Shown one piece after another: positions 1-12,250 of a DNA stretch of 46,367 bases. The translations under genes were made by a program, and so were the position numbers. This stretch comes from Lingula anatina (Eukaryota > Brachiopoda > Lingulata > Lingulida > Lingulidae): contig NW_019775522.1 in assembly GCF_001039355.2 (NCBI RefSeq), positions 65,354 through 111,720 on the forward strand, in the 5' to 3' direction. A model generated the notes under the pieces. The model did no database searches. It was given only the letters and a program-made list of their open reading frames with translations, and was not told where the DNA came from. Each line of letters starts with the position of its first letter. The stretch's first letter is position 1.

Positions 1-93
1 ACAAAATTGATGGTATTAATTTTCAAAAACGGGCTGCCAATAAAAGATATCTAAAAGAATATATTTTAATACACACTTGATGACATTTTTCAG

Positions 94-3000
94 AGAAGAA
101 CCAGCCACCCGTTGCCAGTGCCGGTGGAGATCAGCTGCTGACCATGCCTGTGTCTCTGGTCAAGCTGGACGGCTCAGGGTCCAAGGATGACCGAGCCATT
201 GCCTCGTACTTGTGGGAGAAAAGTGAAGATAGTCTGGCTGCTGGGGTGAGTGGGGTGGTTGTGGCTTAGGATAACAGGCTATGCTTGAATTGTTTTGGAA
301 TTCTTTATTTTTTAATTCCAAGTTGCAGCTTTCTTTCCCCACTAAATAAATGAATAAATAAATAAATAAATAAATAAAAGGTTATGATATTATTTTTTTT
401 GTAATGAATGGAAAATTCAGTGACATTTTTGCTGCCCTTGTCATTTATCCAAGGTCTCTGGATGTCAATTTCTTTAACTTGATATGGATGATATTCACAG
501 AATATTTCCTTTATATGGTATAGTTTATTTATATAGGTTATTAAATGATCTTAGACTATCATCAATAAATTTTTATTTCATAATTCTTAGAAAATCCTGA
601 ATGGCTCTGACCACATGCCAGTGTTACTGATGACTGACATGGTGCCAGGTCACTACATGTTCACACTGACCGTTACTGACCAGGACGGCCTCAGCAGCAA
701 GGACGCGGCCTCTGTGATAATAAAAGAAGGTAAAGATGTCTGTATTCAGCATGTTTGTGTGTGTGTGTGTGTTTTCTGTCTCACTTTCTGTTTGACATTT
801 TTATTATTATGCTTAACAAAAAATACTATTAATATATTCTGTCTTTAAATTTATAGTTAAAAACGATAAACTTGAATTCTTTCCAGAATTGTAATCAACA
901 TAAAGAAAGAAAAACATAAAATTTCATGATATAATATGTATTTTATTTTTCAGATGAAAATTCTAAGAACCTGTTACAGATGTACCTGGATGTAGATATT
1001 GCTGTCTTTAAGGAGAAAAATAAGGTGCTCCTCTTGATAACAGTTGTCTGAATGCTTTAAGAATATAATAAATAGTATATTGTGTTTGCAATACATGATT
1101 GGTGACAAAATTAATAAAACAATTACACTCTTAAAAATATGTATATATATCGGGCATTAAAAAGATTAAACATTGGAAATGAATAAACAAAGGTGATCTT
1201 TATATTAATTTACTATTAAATCATGCAAAAAAAAGAGTATATTTATGACAACTTGGTAAAAAAAACTAACTTAACAACAGTGCTTTGAGCCTCATTTCAT
1301 TTCATTGATTTTCAGCAAAACCTTGCCAATCAGCTTGCCTTGCTGCTGCAGAAGACGCTGCCAGGGGGCGACACCACTGTGGATATTAGAAATATAGAGC
1401 AAGATATGAGGACGGGACAGTAAGAATATGCCTAATGTTTGATAAACATGATAAATGTTGAATGCAGAGTTAACTATTGATAGCATGTGAGAATTCATTT
1501 ACGATTATGTCTAATGCAAAGTATTCATAATAGGTTTCATTGTCTTTTTTTTCTTCACAGAGTAATTGTGACATTTCTGGTGAGGTCAGAGTTCAAGGAC
1601 ACTCATTTGACCCACGCGGGGACGAAGATTGTCAAAATTCTCAAGCAGAGGCTCAAGTCAGATGCGGATGTATTAGAGTTTGAAGTGGTGCAATTAGATA
1701 CTCTAGGTGAGACTGAGATTTGTTTTAGAGCACATTCAGAACAGTGGACTAACAGATCAAATATGGCGACCCACTAAAAAGGTTGTCGCTTAAATTTCTG
1801 ATAAGACACTGAATAGATTTCTTACGGGGATTATGCAACAAGCATTCCAGTGGTTCGGCCATATTTGATCCTCGGATCTGTTAGTCCCCTGTTCTGAATG
1901 AGTCCTTAGTTTGTTAATAGATACAGTGTCAAATATCATCAGATATCATCTGACACTATTCAGTATTATTGAGTCAGATTCAATTTTTGTTGGGTGGGTG
2001 GTGAACTTTATATGTTGACTGGCACATCTTTTAAAGTCAAATTTGTTTCTTCAAGAAGGGTTAAATATTTGGAGGAGGAGAATTTCTGGCTCCTACACAA
2101 AATAATTCTGGGTTTATTTTCTCTCAAGTATTTCTGTTTTAAACAAAATAAGAGTTTGTTGTGTCAGAACCTCCTCATGGAATATTGCCTTATTTCTCAG
2201 GCTATTGACAAAATCTACACTTCTGTTCAAATTACGTAGCTGATGAAAAATTGAAAATTTAGAAAATTTGGACAACAAATATTTTTCTTGAATTAATTTT
2301 TTTTTAAATTTCAGTGTGCCAGAACAACTGTTCAGGACACGGGAGGTGTGACTCCTACACCAAGCAGTGTGTCTGTGATGCTTTCTGGATGGAGAATTTC
2401 TTCAAAGCCGCACTGGAAAAAGATTATAATTGTGGTAGGTGTTTGTGGAAGCCAAGCCTGGAAAAAGGGAATATAATTATCATGAAGGGTGTTCATTGAT
2501 TTTGTGATGTAGTGAGACTAATGGCCCAGTCACAATGTCGGCGATCTGTCGGGGATTAGTTTTGGCCGGGGGTCGTCGTAGAAAATAAAGAATCCTTGAA
2601 CAATCCTAGCAATAATCCTAATAAAAGTGGAGCAGTCACATTGTCTGAGATTTTTTCAAGGATTTTGACCCGGTTTTGTCGAAAAATCGTGGGATTAGCC
2701 TCCGATCGCCTCCGATTGCATCTTCAAAATCTTCTGTCACAGCCTTCTGCAGCAAGAGCGTCTCAAACTTTTAGCAATCCGGTCAGAGGCGCCCTAATAT
2801 ACACGGGGATTTACTACGATTCCACTGTACGATTCGTCGGAGACGATCACATAAAGCGTACGAATCATCACAGGGCGCCTCTGATTTAGTCGGAGGGCGC
2901 CTGAGACTACTCGCAGACATTGAATCTCAACCTGATTTTCCAATCCCACACAGAATCTTGCGACTAGTCTCAGATTATTCGGAGGACGCCTCCGATTAAT

Positions 3001-4458
3001 CGGAGGGCATTGTAGGTCATCGGAGATTGTCTCTGGGATGCCCAAAATGGGTGAAAAATCTTGCGAGCAAACTTAAAATTTTAAGTTCAAAGGGGACCGC
3101 GACAGGTGTGACGATCTCTAAAAAATCTGCGACAACCCGCAGGCGTCCGGAGAGCGCCTCCGACGGGTGCAAAATCGTGAGATCTGTCTCAAGATTTTGT
3201 TCAAATTTCCCGGGTTTTACCCATCCCCGATGCATTGCAACTGATTTGTGACTGGCCACTAAGCGTTGTGGAACTAGTTTCACCAAAGTATGATCTCAAG
3301 TTAAAATTGTTACAAAGATAATAAATTCAAGATTTGTGTATAGTACTTGTGTGCATCATTTACTGCACTGTCTTATTTCTTTGTTTCATTCAAAGGCTGT
3401 TTAAAATTGTTTAAGTGGAGCTTAACAAATGGGAGTTTGACTGTAATTTTTGTTGATAGAAAACAATACTTCTTGAGATTTATAACTTGGATTGCTTATG
3501 TTTTTTCAGATTGGAGTATACTATATGTAGTGATAGTGATATTTGTGATAGTCATCACTCTAGCAGCCATAATATGGGGAGTTTACTACTGTGCAAAAAG
3601 GTATGATTAAAGCTAGACAAAGAAGGGAAAATAAATCAAAAATAAATGCAGCTGACCTTTTGGTTTTGTAAGTGACATTAAGATGAAAAAATGGATATTT
3701 ATTATTTGAAAAAAATAGAGATATGTACTGTGCACAGACAAATTATTTATTTGAAAGATAGCAATTTAAAATTACATCAGTGTTTTGACGAGTTTAAGTA
3801 CATTTACAATATAGTCCTTCATGTTAGATAAAATATAATATTTGTATTCAGATTTTGCTTTGTAATACTGAAATTCATGTTCCAGTTGCAAAATTAATGA
3901 CTTGAAACTAATTTGTGATTTCAGATGTAAGACGCGGCCGAGGAAAAGGCACCGTTATCAACTATTGTCAGACTCTCTTCAGAAAGATGATATGGAGATG
4001 CTGCCAAAAGGTAAGTAAACTGGGACAGAAAACTTAAGATAAGCCATCAGTGCCTCGCCTTTTCTTTGTCAGGGTTTGTCAGGATTTCTTATTTTTCCAG
4101 CTATTTTAAATAGATTAATTCAAATTAGAATGATTAAAATTACTCTATACCATTTTATATTAATTTTCCAAGTGGGCAGGGGTTTTGGGGGCAAAGCAAT
4201 TTTCTCCCACCCAGAAATCATCGCTTAACATGTCCCTGCACTTGGATTTGGTATTTTATTCCAAATTGAAATTAATTGTTAGTGATTAAATAATTTATTA
4301 TTTCAGGCAAAATGGTGAACGGCAATATCATGGCGTCAGAGTCCGAGCTTAGCAGTGGAGAGGAGACATTATTTGTTAACCAGAAAAAACAGAACGGACA
4401 TGTCAGGAAACCAATGAATGGACTGATTACAAGACAGACAAATAAAAATATTGCTTAA
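94..4458 (+). CDS. KIAA0319L: KIAA0319/KIAA0319L-like membrane protein, 3' nine exons (5' part outside window)
   Basis: Nine exons with consistent phases: 94-245, 591-729, 954-1024, 1316-1419, 1561-1706, 2315-2434, 3510-3600, 3925-4010, 4307-4458 (TAA), giving 352 C-terminal residues. Exons 1-2 encode the end of a PKD repeat (FTLTVTDQDGLSSKDAA). Exons 3-5 are the conserved region after the PKD repeats. Exon 6 is a Cys-rich EGF-like module (CSGHGRCD, CVCDAFWMEN). Exon 7 is one transmembrane helix (ILYVVIVIFVIVITLAAIIW). The cytoplasmic tail carries basic residues, then YQLL, which fits a YxxPhi endocytic signal, then an ESELSSGEE acidic stretch, in the same order as I recall for the vertebrate proteins. 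These are type I membrane glycoproteins linked to neuronal migration and, for KIAA0319L, to AAV entry. The donor after 1024 (GTGCTC) is weak, but both phase and homology support that junction. One invertebrate gene may correspond to both vertebrate paralogues. Confidence 0.92.
341..377. repeat. (TAAA)n microsatellite
   Basis: About nine TAAA units with one interruption, in the intron between the first two exons. A short GT run lies at about 752-770 in the following intron. Confidence 0.9.
1733..1900. mobile_element. 168-bp inverted-repeat (MITE-like) element
   Basis: The left end CATTCAGAACAGTGGACTAA reappears reverse-complemented at the right end (1875-1900). The 26-bp arms differ at one base, and similarity resumes after a small gap (AAATATGGC). 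It has no coding capacity and starts 27 bp after an exon donor. I see no convincing target duplication, so the DNA transposon family is unassigned. Confidence 0.7.
2522..3258. mobile_element. 737-bp non-autonomous DNA-transposon-like insertion in intron
   Basis: A GC-richer block in an AT-rich intron. The ends are imperfect inverted repeats: TGGCCCAGTCACAATGTCGG on the left and the complement of a similar sequence on the right, with TGGCCAGTCACAAAT at its outer edge. CTAA flanks both sides (2518-2521, 3259-3262), a likely target duplication. The interior has many short CGGAGG/CCTCCG palindromic motifs. The open frames inside it on both strands resemble no transposase I know. Confidence 0.7.
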
Positions 4459-5039
4459 GGGAGGGAAAAAGAATACCAGATGAAGACAAGAACACTGTAT
4501 ATTTCAGTAAGGATGTGGCACAAGGCAGAAGAATTATAATATGATTGCTCAGCCATTCCACTGTATAAAGAGAAACCCTTGGGAATTTCTCAAATAGAAA
4601 GGGAAATGCATTCAAAAGACTCATAAGTGATTATACATACAAATGATTTCATGACATGAAGATGGTATAAAACAAACACAAAAGAAAAATATAAATGGAG
4701 CAGAAGAAATTATCCAGACAAATAAGCACATGCCAAAAGTATTCTTTCAAAAGGAAACATGGCGGAATGAAACGGCATGGAGCAGAAGCAGTTATACAAA
4801 CAAATAAGTACATAACAAAGAAAACTTGGTAGATGTATGCACAGGAAGAGTAATTACAGCCTTATATGCATAGACTGTTGCCAAGAATTGTGCAGGCGAT
4901 TGCATCAGTGATGACAGAAATATGAGTATAGTGTCATCATGGTGTCCAATCAGTGTAATGTTGCCCAAACTTAGTGAAAGGGTACTCCAGAACAATGGAG
5001 TGGTACAGGAGTACATTGTTATGATGCCCTTAGTACAAC
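4459..5039. other. Probable 3' UTR and downstream DNA of the KIAA0319L-like gene
   Basis: No coding signal. It follows the TAA stop directly and is purine-rich. I could not choose a polyadenylation site with confidence. Confidence 0.5.
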
Positions 5040-5412
5040 TTAGGTGGTGCCTGAGCTACATGTGATGGTACCACCAGCAGGATATTATGGTGCCTAGGCA
5101 CAGCTTTAAGGTACTACAGCATAGTAATGGTGCCAGAGCTCAGTGTTATGGTACCACCAGCAGGATATTATGGTGCCTAGGCACAGCTTTAAGGTACTAC
5201 AGCACAGTAATGGTGCCTGAGCTCAGTGTTATGGTACAAACAGCAGGATGTTATGGTGCCTTGGCACAGCTTTAAGGTACTACAGCATAGTAATGGTGCC
5301 TGAGCTCAGTGTTATGGTACAAACAGCAGGGTGTTATGGTGCCTAGGCACAGCTTTAAGGTACTACAGCACAGTAATGGCGCCTGAGTGCAGTGTTATGG
5401 TACCACCAGCAG
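5040..5412. repeat. 83-bp minisatellite, about 4.5 copies
   Basis: The anchor GGTAC recurs every 83 bp (GTAC at 5068, 5151, 5234, 5317 and 5400). Each unit reads roughly GGTAC-CACCAGCAGGATATTATGG, then GCCTAGGCACAGCTTTAAGG and TAATGGTGCCTGAGCTCAG. Copies differ by only a few bases. It lies in or just beyond the 3' UTR of the preceding gene. Confidence 0.9.
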
Positions 5413-6053
5413 TACACTGCTGTTAAGATAATGACTACTGTTGCCTGCCAGTTTCACCCACCATGTATTTTACAACCAAGAAAACAATGGCAAAATTTTA
5501 TAACTTCAGATTTCACAGTCGATATGTGGTGTGAGACCACTAATTGTCAACATGCTAAAGTTCACCAGGGCCCCACTGTTTATCCTGAACATGGCATAAG
5601 CACAGGCTCAGTTGAAAGTGGTATATGTGAAGGTATTGAAGTAGTTCATATATCACATACACCATAACTGTTCAGGTTTGTACATCAGAGGGAATTCAAT
5701 GGAAACCTACCAAAAAAATTTCCGAACTTGAAGCTCAGTAGTGATGAAGTGTCAAACTGATTTATGTTTGAGGTGCAGCGTAAGTAAAGGTTTGGGTAAC
5801 AAAGGCAGTTAGTGGAAACTTAACAAATGGGAAATGGTGAGCTTAATACCAGTTTTGTCAGACTTGGACTACAAATAAAGCTGAGTCATGATGCTGCATA
5901 TAAACAACTGAACACTGAATGATCACATATTGCAATGGCCTTGACCTTAAGTGATCACGTGACAGGAAGTTAATGCAAGTAGTCTAAGATATTCAAGAAC
6001 TGCTTTATATAAACTGAAAAAAAAAGAAGTTATATCTGTAGTATAACTTTTTT

Positions 6054-6081
6054 ATGTACAGACACAGATGTGTCTGTACAT
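6054..6081. repeat. Perfect 13-bp hairpin
   Basis: ATGTACAGACACA, a GA loop, then the exact reverse complement. It is followed after about 25 bp by the GCCGTT repeat. Confidence 0.9.
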
Positions 6082-6106
6082 ATAGCCGTCACCTGCGTCT
6101 GTCGTC

Positions 6107-6130
6107 GCCGTTGCCGTTGCCGTTGCCGTT
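6107..6130. repeat. (GCCGTT)4 hexanucleotide repeat
   Basis: Four perfect copies, GC-rich compared with the surroundings. Confidence 0.9.
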
Positions 6131-7188
6131 GGCGTGCACTTTTACCGTAAACACGATAAGTGGAAAACCATTTTACGTTTTGACTTGAAACTTACAGAAC
6201 TGATGAATATTCATAATATTCAGGTCAAGTTCGAAAATCAGCATGATCGGGCCATTTTTAGGGAAGTTATGCTGTTTTTTCACTTTTTTCAGCATATATG
6301 CAACACCGTAAACACGATTNTTATTTATGTAATTGATATGGGTAGAATGCTTTGTTATACTTGGCTGGGTTTTATGGGTAATGAAAATATTGCAATATGT
6401 TTCTTTTGACTATTTACACACACTGCAGAAGGGTATATCTTGCAGACATGTAAAAACACAGGCATATATGGTAGTTATATGAGTAAATAAAGTATTACCC
6501 ATACTTGGTTGTGATTGCTAAACTATATGTTATATATTAAATGACAAAGTGGCTGATCTCTTCTGCCACCCAGTGGCAGATTTTTCCATGACAAGCCACA
6601 TCTCTTCACTGTTTCCTGCAGTCAGAAACAGGACATTATTTTTATTCTGTGTGTAGGCAGTGGTATATGTCAGTAGCTGTATGGCTGAGTAATGCAATAT
6701 TCAGACTTGGGGTTGGTGAAAATTTATTTAAGTAAAATGAAGTAGCCCAGTTTTACCTGTATTTAGATGGGTTGAAAAAGATATTGATTTGAAGCTAAGT
6801 TATGGGGAAGTATGCGACCTTAAATTTTCCCTGTAAATCAATAGCAAGTTAAGTTTTCAGTTTATGTTGAGTTCCTCCCCATTCCAGCATGTCCACAGTA
6901 TTATAGAACATAACATGTGATTGGATTCTTATTGTAATACAAAGAACATTATTGGGTATATAATCCTTGATTTATAAATCTGATGTCAGTTTTACATAAG
7001 AATTTTAGCCTAAGAATTGGTCTGAAATTAAAAACTCAAATTTTAGTCTGCTGTTACCCAAGGTTTGAGTAACAGTCCAATGAAAGAAAACAGGATGCCT
7101 CATCTGTTCCTTGGCCCACTTCTGACAGTTCCTGAAAATTTCGTCAAAAAAATGGGTGCTTACTTTTTTGAGTTATGTCGATGACAGA

Positions 7189-7240
7189 CAAACAAACAAA
7201 CAAACAAACAGGGGTGAAAACATAACCTCCTTGACGGAGG
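7189..7240. repeat. (AAAC)n run with CCTCC-GGAGG hairpin tail
   Basis: An ACAAACAAACAAAC run is followed by CCTCC-TTGAC-GGAGG (7226-7240). Such tails are common at the ends of dispersed repeats in marine invertebrates, so this probably marks one end of an interspersed repeat whose other end I cannot place. Confidence 0.6.
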
Positions 7241-8443
7241 TAAATAGTTGTAGCTGTGTTTCAAGCCAATAAGTCTTTCACTCAAGATGACAAATTTGGA
7301 TCTAACCTGAACTAAAGTAAATTAGATATTTGTCTTAAAAGTATAGCCCAATTTGCAGGCTAAAGGCTTTTGTGGACTTCAGATGCTGAACTGAAATTTT
7401 CAAGTGGATATTATTTCAGTACAACAATACGCCACTGGAATGCTTTTATTTCAGACACAGGACAACACATAACGATATGTTGATCCACATGATCTTAAAA
7501 ATGCAATATCTAGATGATTTTTACCTCATGTTTAAAATCTTCTAACGTGAGTCTTTATCATTTAGTTTATAAATATTTCACTGCACTGCTTAGAAGATAT
7601 TTAAGGCCGCTTGATATTGCTTTTGTTATTGGAATGTTCAAAGTTGTACTGACTCTCACGAATTTCTCCACATATTGTGTATTGACATTAAGAACCTTTA
7701 TAATAAGTTTAAGACTGATGGAGAAATATCAGTGGTTAAATGACGTTTAGAACCTTGTATGTACATTTAAGACTGATGGAAGCATCTGTGGTTTAATGAC
7801 AGTTGCTGGCTTCTAATTATGGCGATTCCAAACTCTTGTATATAAAATATAACACCAATAAACGAGAAATATTTTGAAAGGTAATTTTTGTTATTATGTT
7901 TTGATGGAAAACTTTTGACGGGGAAAAGCATATAATAGCAACATTTGCAAGCAGATGAACAATAACGAGATACAACGAAATAGCTTTTATTTTGGAGAAG
8001 ATAATGCACTCTTGTTTAATTTGGATAATTTACACAAAAGAAAAATCCATATCAGGTGGGGCAGATTGCAATAAATTTCATCTATCTGGTCCTTGAGATA
8101 ATACGTATCACCAGGTGACTGTTAGGTAACGAGCGAGAACAACTGTACAGGCCGGACGTTTTATTGCCTGTACTGAATACACGCGCTTATTCAAACACTT
8201 ACAGCAGACGACTGAGAGATCATTTACGCTGTGCTAAGTTATCGCGCTCTCACAGGTCTCGCTGCAACACACTCTTGGTTGGTTCGGGTTTTATCACCAC
8301 GGCAACGAGAGGATGTGAAATTGACATGCTTATCTGAAGATACTGCGTGGAATAAAGCGTTGGGGAAAAAAGAACGACGTGGGACTAACTGTCATATAAA
8401 ATAACTTGATAACGTATCAGTGGCGTTGTTTTAATGATACATG

Positions 8444-11400
8444 ATGGGAACCGAAGCCAATAAAGATTGTGATAACAAAGAAAAAGCAATCACTGCAGAT
8501 GAACTCGAAGAAACCGTCACAACAAAGGAACAATTGACCAACTTTGCTAACGAAGTCAGCATTTTGGGTCTCAAACAAGCGGTCAACCCAAGCTACTCCT
8601 ACATCAGACGTGCCATATGGTTCTGCTTCGTTTTGGTCGGATTTGGGTTCCTGATCCACCACCTTAAGAACCGATTTGACTACTATTTCTCAAATCCGAC
8701 AACCGTGAGCATGAACGTGACCCAAAACGACACCCTGATTTTTCCTACCGTGACTGTATGTAACAGTGCCCCGTTCAAGGCCAGCAGTTTGGCGCGAAAC
8801 AATGAGACAGAAATTGGCAACCTTTTTCACGTGGGGCACTCTGGCTCCCCCGACTGGTCTCTGTTCAATCTCAGCCGTACCAGTTGGACTGATTTCTACG
8901 TAAGGAATGGCTTTCAAGTGGAAGACATGGTCGTGTTTGTAAGTTGATTGACTGATAACATTTCGCTTAAGTGGTAAAGTCGGTCTCCTTTATGGTTCCG
9001 GAGTAACGAGATGGAGAGTCCTGCCATTTGAAAAACAGGCGGGCATGATGGTTCACCAACTGATACAAAATAGGGTTTAAGATTGTTATTTTATACTGAT
9101 TAATACTTTTTGTCTTGCCTTTTAACTCCCAATCTAAATTGATCAGTTTGAATCAAACGAATAAAAAAATTTAAAAACTAAGGTAAGTATATCTAAATTG
9201 ATTCAGGTGACCGAATTTTACGTAAGGCAACTGATAAAGAGTAGATTATAGAAGTTAAATTAAACAGTTAACTCTAATACTCAGGCTCAGGGTTATGCCG
9301 GACGAGATGGAAATGTCAATAATATACGACTTTAATAAGATTAAATGGTCTGACCTTTGCAGTGCTCTCAGAGATTTTCATTATCTAGATAGTTGTTTGC
9401 CACAGAATCGCCAAACAGAATGACCATATGAGGTTATAATACAGATGTAATACTAATACACGACTCCCTTATACATGTACTAAGAACTGCACTTACCCGT
9501 TAAAACGACCAAATAGCCATTAAGTTCCTGGGTCTTGGTTACTGTTACCGCCATCATAGTAGGTCTATTGTAAAGGCGAAGGCACGGTGTAACTTGATAA
9601 GTATCTGGTGCAAGTATCTCGCGAGACACTGAAATGTAAGGTAGTCACTGAATTTTTACTGTTGTTTGACTTTGCAACATGATGATCAAACTTGCTTATT
9701 TTCAGTGTCTGTGGAAGACGAAGGAATGCAAAAGCAACGCATTCAGGCCAGTCCTCACCGAGTTTGGGTTATGCCATCAGTTCGGAGGAGGTATATATAT
9801 ATATTCAGGAGAGAAAATAATGATTATTTACTGGTCTTGTATTCTTATTAAAGACCCAAGGCCTTCAGTTACTAAAAAAGTAAAAATAAAAACAGTGAAA
9901 TAAAAATCCTAAAACGTAGTTAATAGGGTTTTGAAATTACTCAAGAGTTCACAGTGAGCAAGAAGTACAAATCTTAGAGGAGTTCACAGTTTTAAGTCAA
10001 TTGCACCTAATATCGCGTGCATTCCGTCGAGTAATAAGTCCCTCATTAATTTCTCATCTTTTCATTATCATGTATCATCTTTTTCTTGTTGTTTATCATA
10101 CAGACGGTGGTGATCTTCAGGTGGACATGGAAGGCTCCAGGTATGGGCTGGAACTCTTCCTCGACACCCAGCAGAGCCGGGAATATGAAGGGAACGTTTT
10201 GGACGAGGGCGCATTGGTAATATGCCGTGGTTGATTCCTGGCACATTTTCTTTGGTCTTGATTAATTTGAAATATTATATTATATTATATTATATTATAT
10301 TATATTATATTATATTATATTATATTATATTATATTATAAGTCTATCTGTATATCTTAGGTATAATTATTCAATTCAGAATAGATAACGCCACGGAACCT
10401 TGAAATTTGAAATTTATTATGTTACTAAAATTTCAAAAGCTCTTCGGATCCGCCATAGTTGTTACCATACAAACATGTAATTGTCTTGTAAATTCTAATC
10501 TTAAGAAACATCTTCACAAAGAATTTTACTGTGACCTGTGGGACGTCATAAGGACAGAAAAATCATAAGGGGTATGTCAAAGTTGCAGAAGGGGGGCCAT
10601 GGGTGTTGTTTTTCACTTCGGATATATCATAACTCAGGGGCGGATCAAGATATATTTTCTGACAGCCTTTCAAATAATCTTTGGTGATCCATTCTCTATT
10701 TTTGACCGTGTTCCGACAGAAAAAAATTGGATACCCATCAATGTAAACTTGAAAATCTGACCGTCTTCCAGAAGACCCAGAAGACAGCCTCAATCCGCCC
10801 CTGTAACTGGAACTATATTTCCACCCCAATTTCTTATTTTCAGATACTCCTTCACGACATGGACGACCAACCTGACATGTTGAACTTTGCCATCCGTACA
10901 GTCCCAGGACAGAGTTCCCTCATTGTCCTCAAACTGAAGAAGGTAACGCTATGGGGGAGCTAGAATGTAAAAAGTTTATAGTAAAAAGTTTATAGCCTTC
11001 AATAATCCATGAACAAGATCCCCTGACTCTTCAAGTGATGCATTGTCTGCTCAATGTACAGTTATTACTCGATCTTTTGAATGGGGTGAAAACTGTGAAT
11101 TATAAAGGTATTGTTTTTTAAAGACATATATATATATATAGTAGTAGCATCAAAACTAAAAGCAGGCCACTCCATACTTCGATTCTGTGCAGTGAAAGCA
11201 CCACAAATGCTTTATAGAAATATAAGTTTTGTGTTTATATAATTATGCATCTGAAAATTTGATAATGTTTTGCCCGTTGAAATGATTGAGCCATTAGTGT
11301 AGTCTCTGATTCGATGCAACAAGAAATGGCATTACAAGTTACCGTACCAATGTATGCTTAAATCACAGACTATAGTCAGCAATATCTAAGCAGGGGGGAA

Positions 11401-12200
11401 CGGTCCTTTTCAAGAACTGTGGACCTTTTATCTCCCTTAGTTAACACAGTTTGAGATATGACATAGAACCTTGAACATATTTTGATTCAGAGCGGACCTT
11501 TTCGTGCTTAACGGGTGACGTTTTCGTAACCATCGGGGCCATTTACATTTCACCAAGTAAAATCGTATTTTGATATATATATAAAAATGAAAGTAGATGT
11601 TGTTTGCCTTGTTACCTTCAGTGCGTATCCTAATGTACTTTTTCAGTTGGTGAACCTTCCCGCTCCCCATGGCAACTGTGGCGAGAGAAAACTGGCTTAC
11701 TACAAAAAGTACAGCAAAGTAAACTGCCGTGCAGAATGCCTGTATGTATGTATGGTGTAAGCAGTTGAAATGGCGGTCGTAAAGTCTGTGAACGTAGGTC
11801 AACCTCAAGGCAACCATTTAAACACACACACAGAAAAAAAAACGTGGTAACTTGGTCAGTGTCGTAGAGTGACTGTAAGTATCAATGCTATCACAATGAT
11901 AGGCCTAATGAAAGGATCCGTTTAGACAAAAACATAAAATTTCAATAGTCAGATAATATAAATAAATCTACATTTAGTTGATGACGTTAGGATGATCTTC
12001 GGTCAAATTTTCTTGGTTTGAACACGTCTGAAGTTCAGTTTGTGGAATTATTTAGAAAAAAAAAAAAAAAACTGTCGCAAAGCAGTGTGATAGCAATACA
12101 AATACGAATTTTGCAAAAATAGTTAAGATTATAAATGATGGATAAATAAAAATGAGAAGAATAGTTCTTATTATAATTATTATTATTCTTTATTAGACTT

Positions 12201-12250
<50 letters not shown>

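Larger units (their letters stand above)
5413..8440. other. Intergenic DNA, no gene recognised
   Basis: Contains a hairpin (6054-6081), a GCCGTT hexamer run, an (AAAC)n run and a CCTCC/GGAGG hairpin. There is a single undetermined base at 6320. The longest open frames (for example 6134-6409 and 7514-7750) have no recognisable motif or splice context. 8040-8440 is the upstream region of the channel gene; I see no clear TATA box there. Confidence 0.6.

Noticed and set aside
2596-3286. Several overlapping open frames on both strands
   Set aside because: All lie inside the GC-rich 737-bp element and match no transposase or other protein I recognise.
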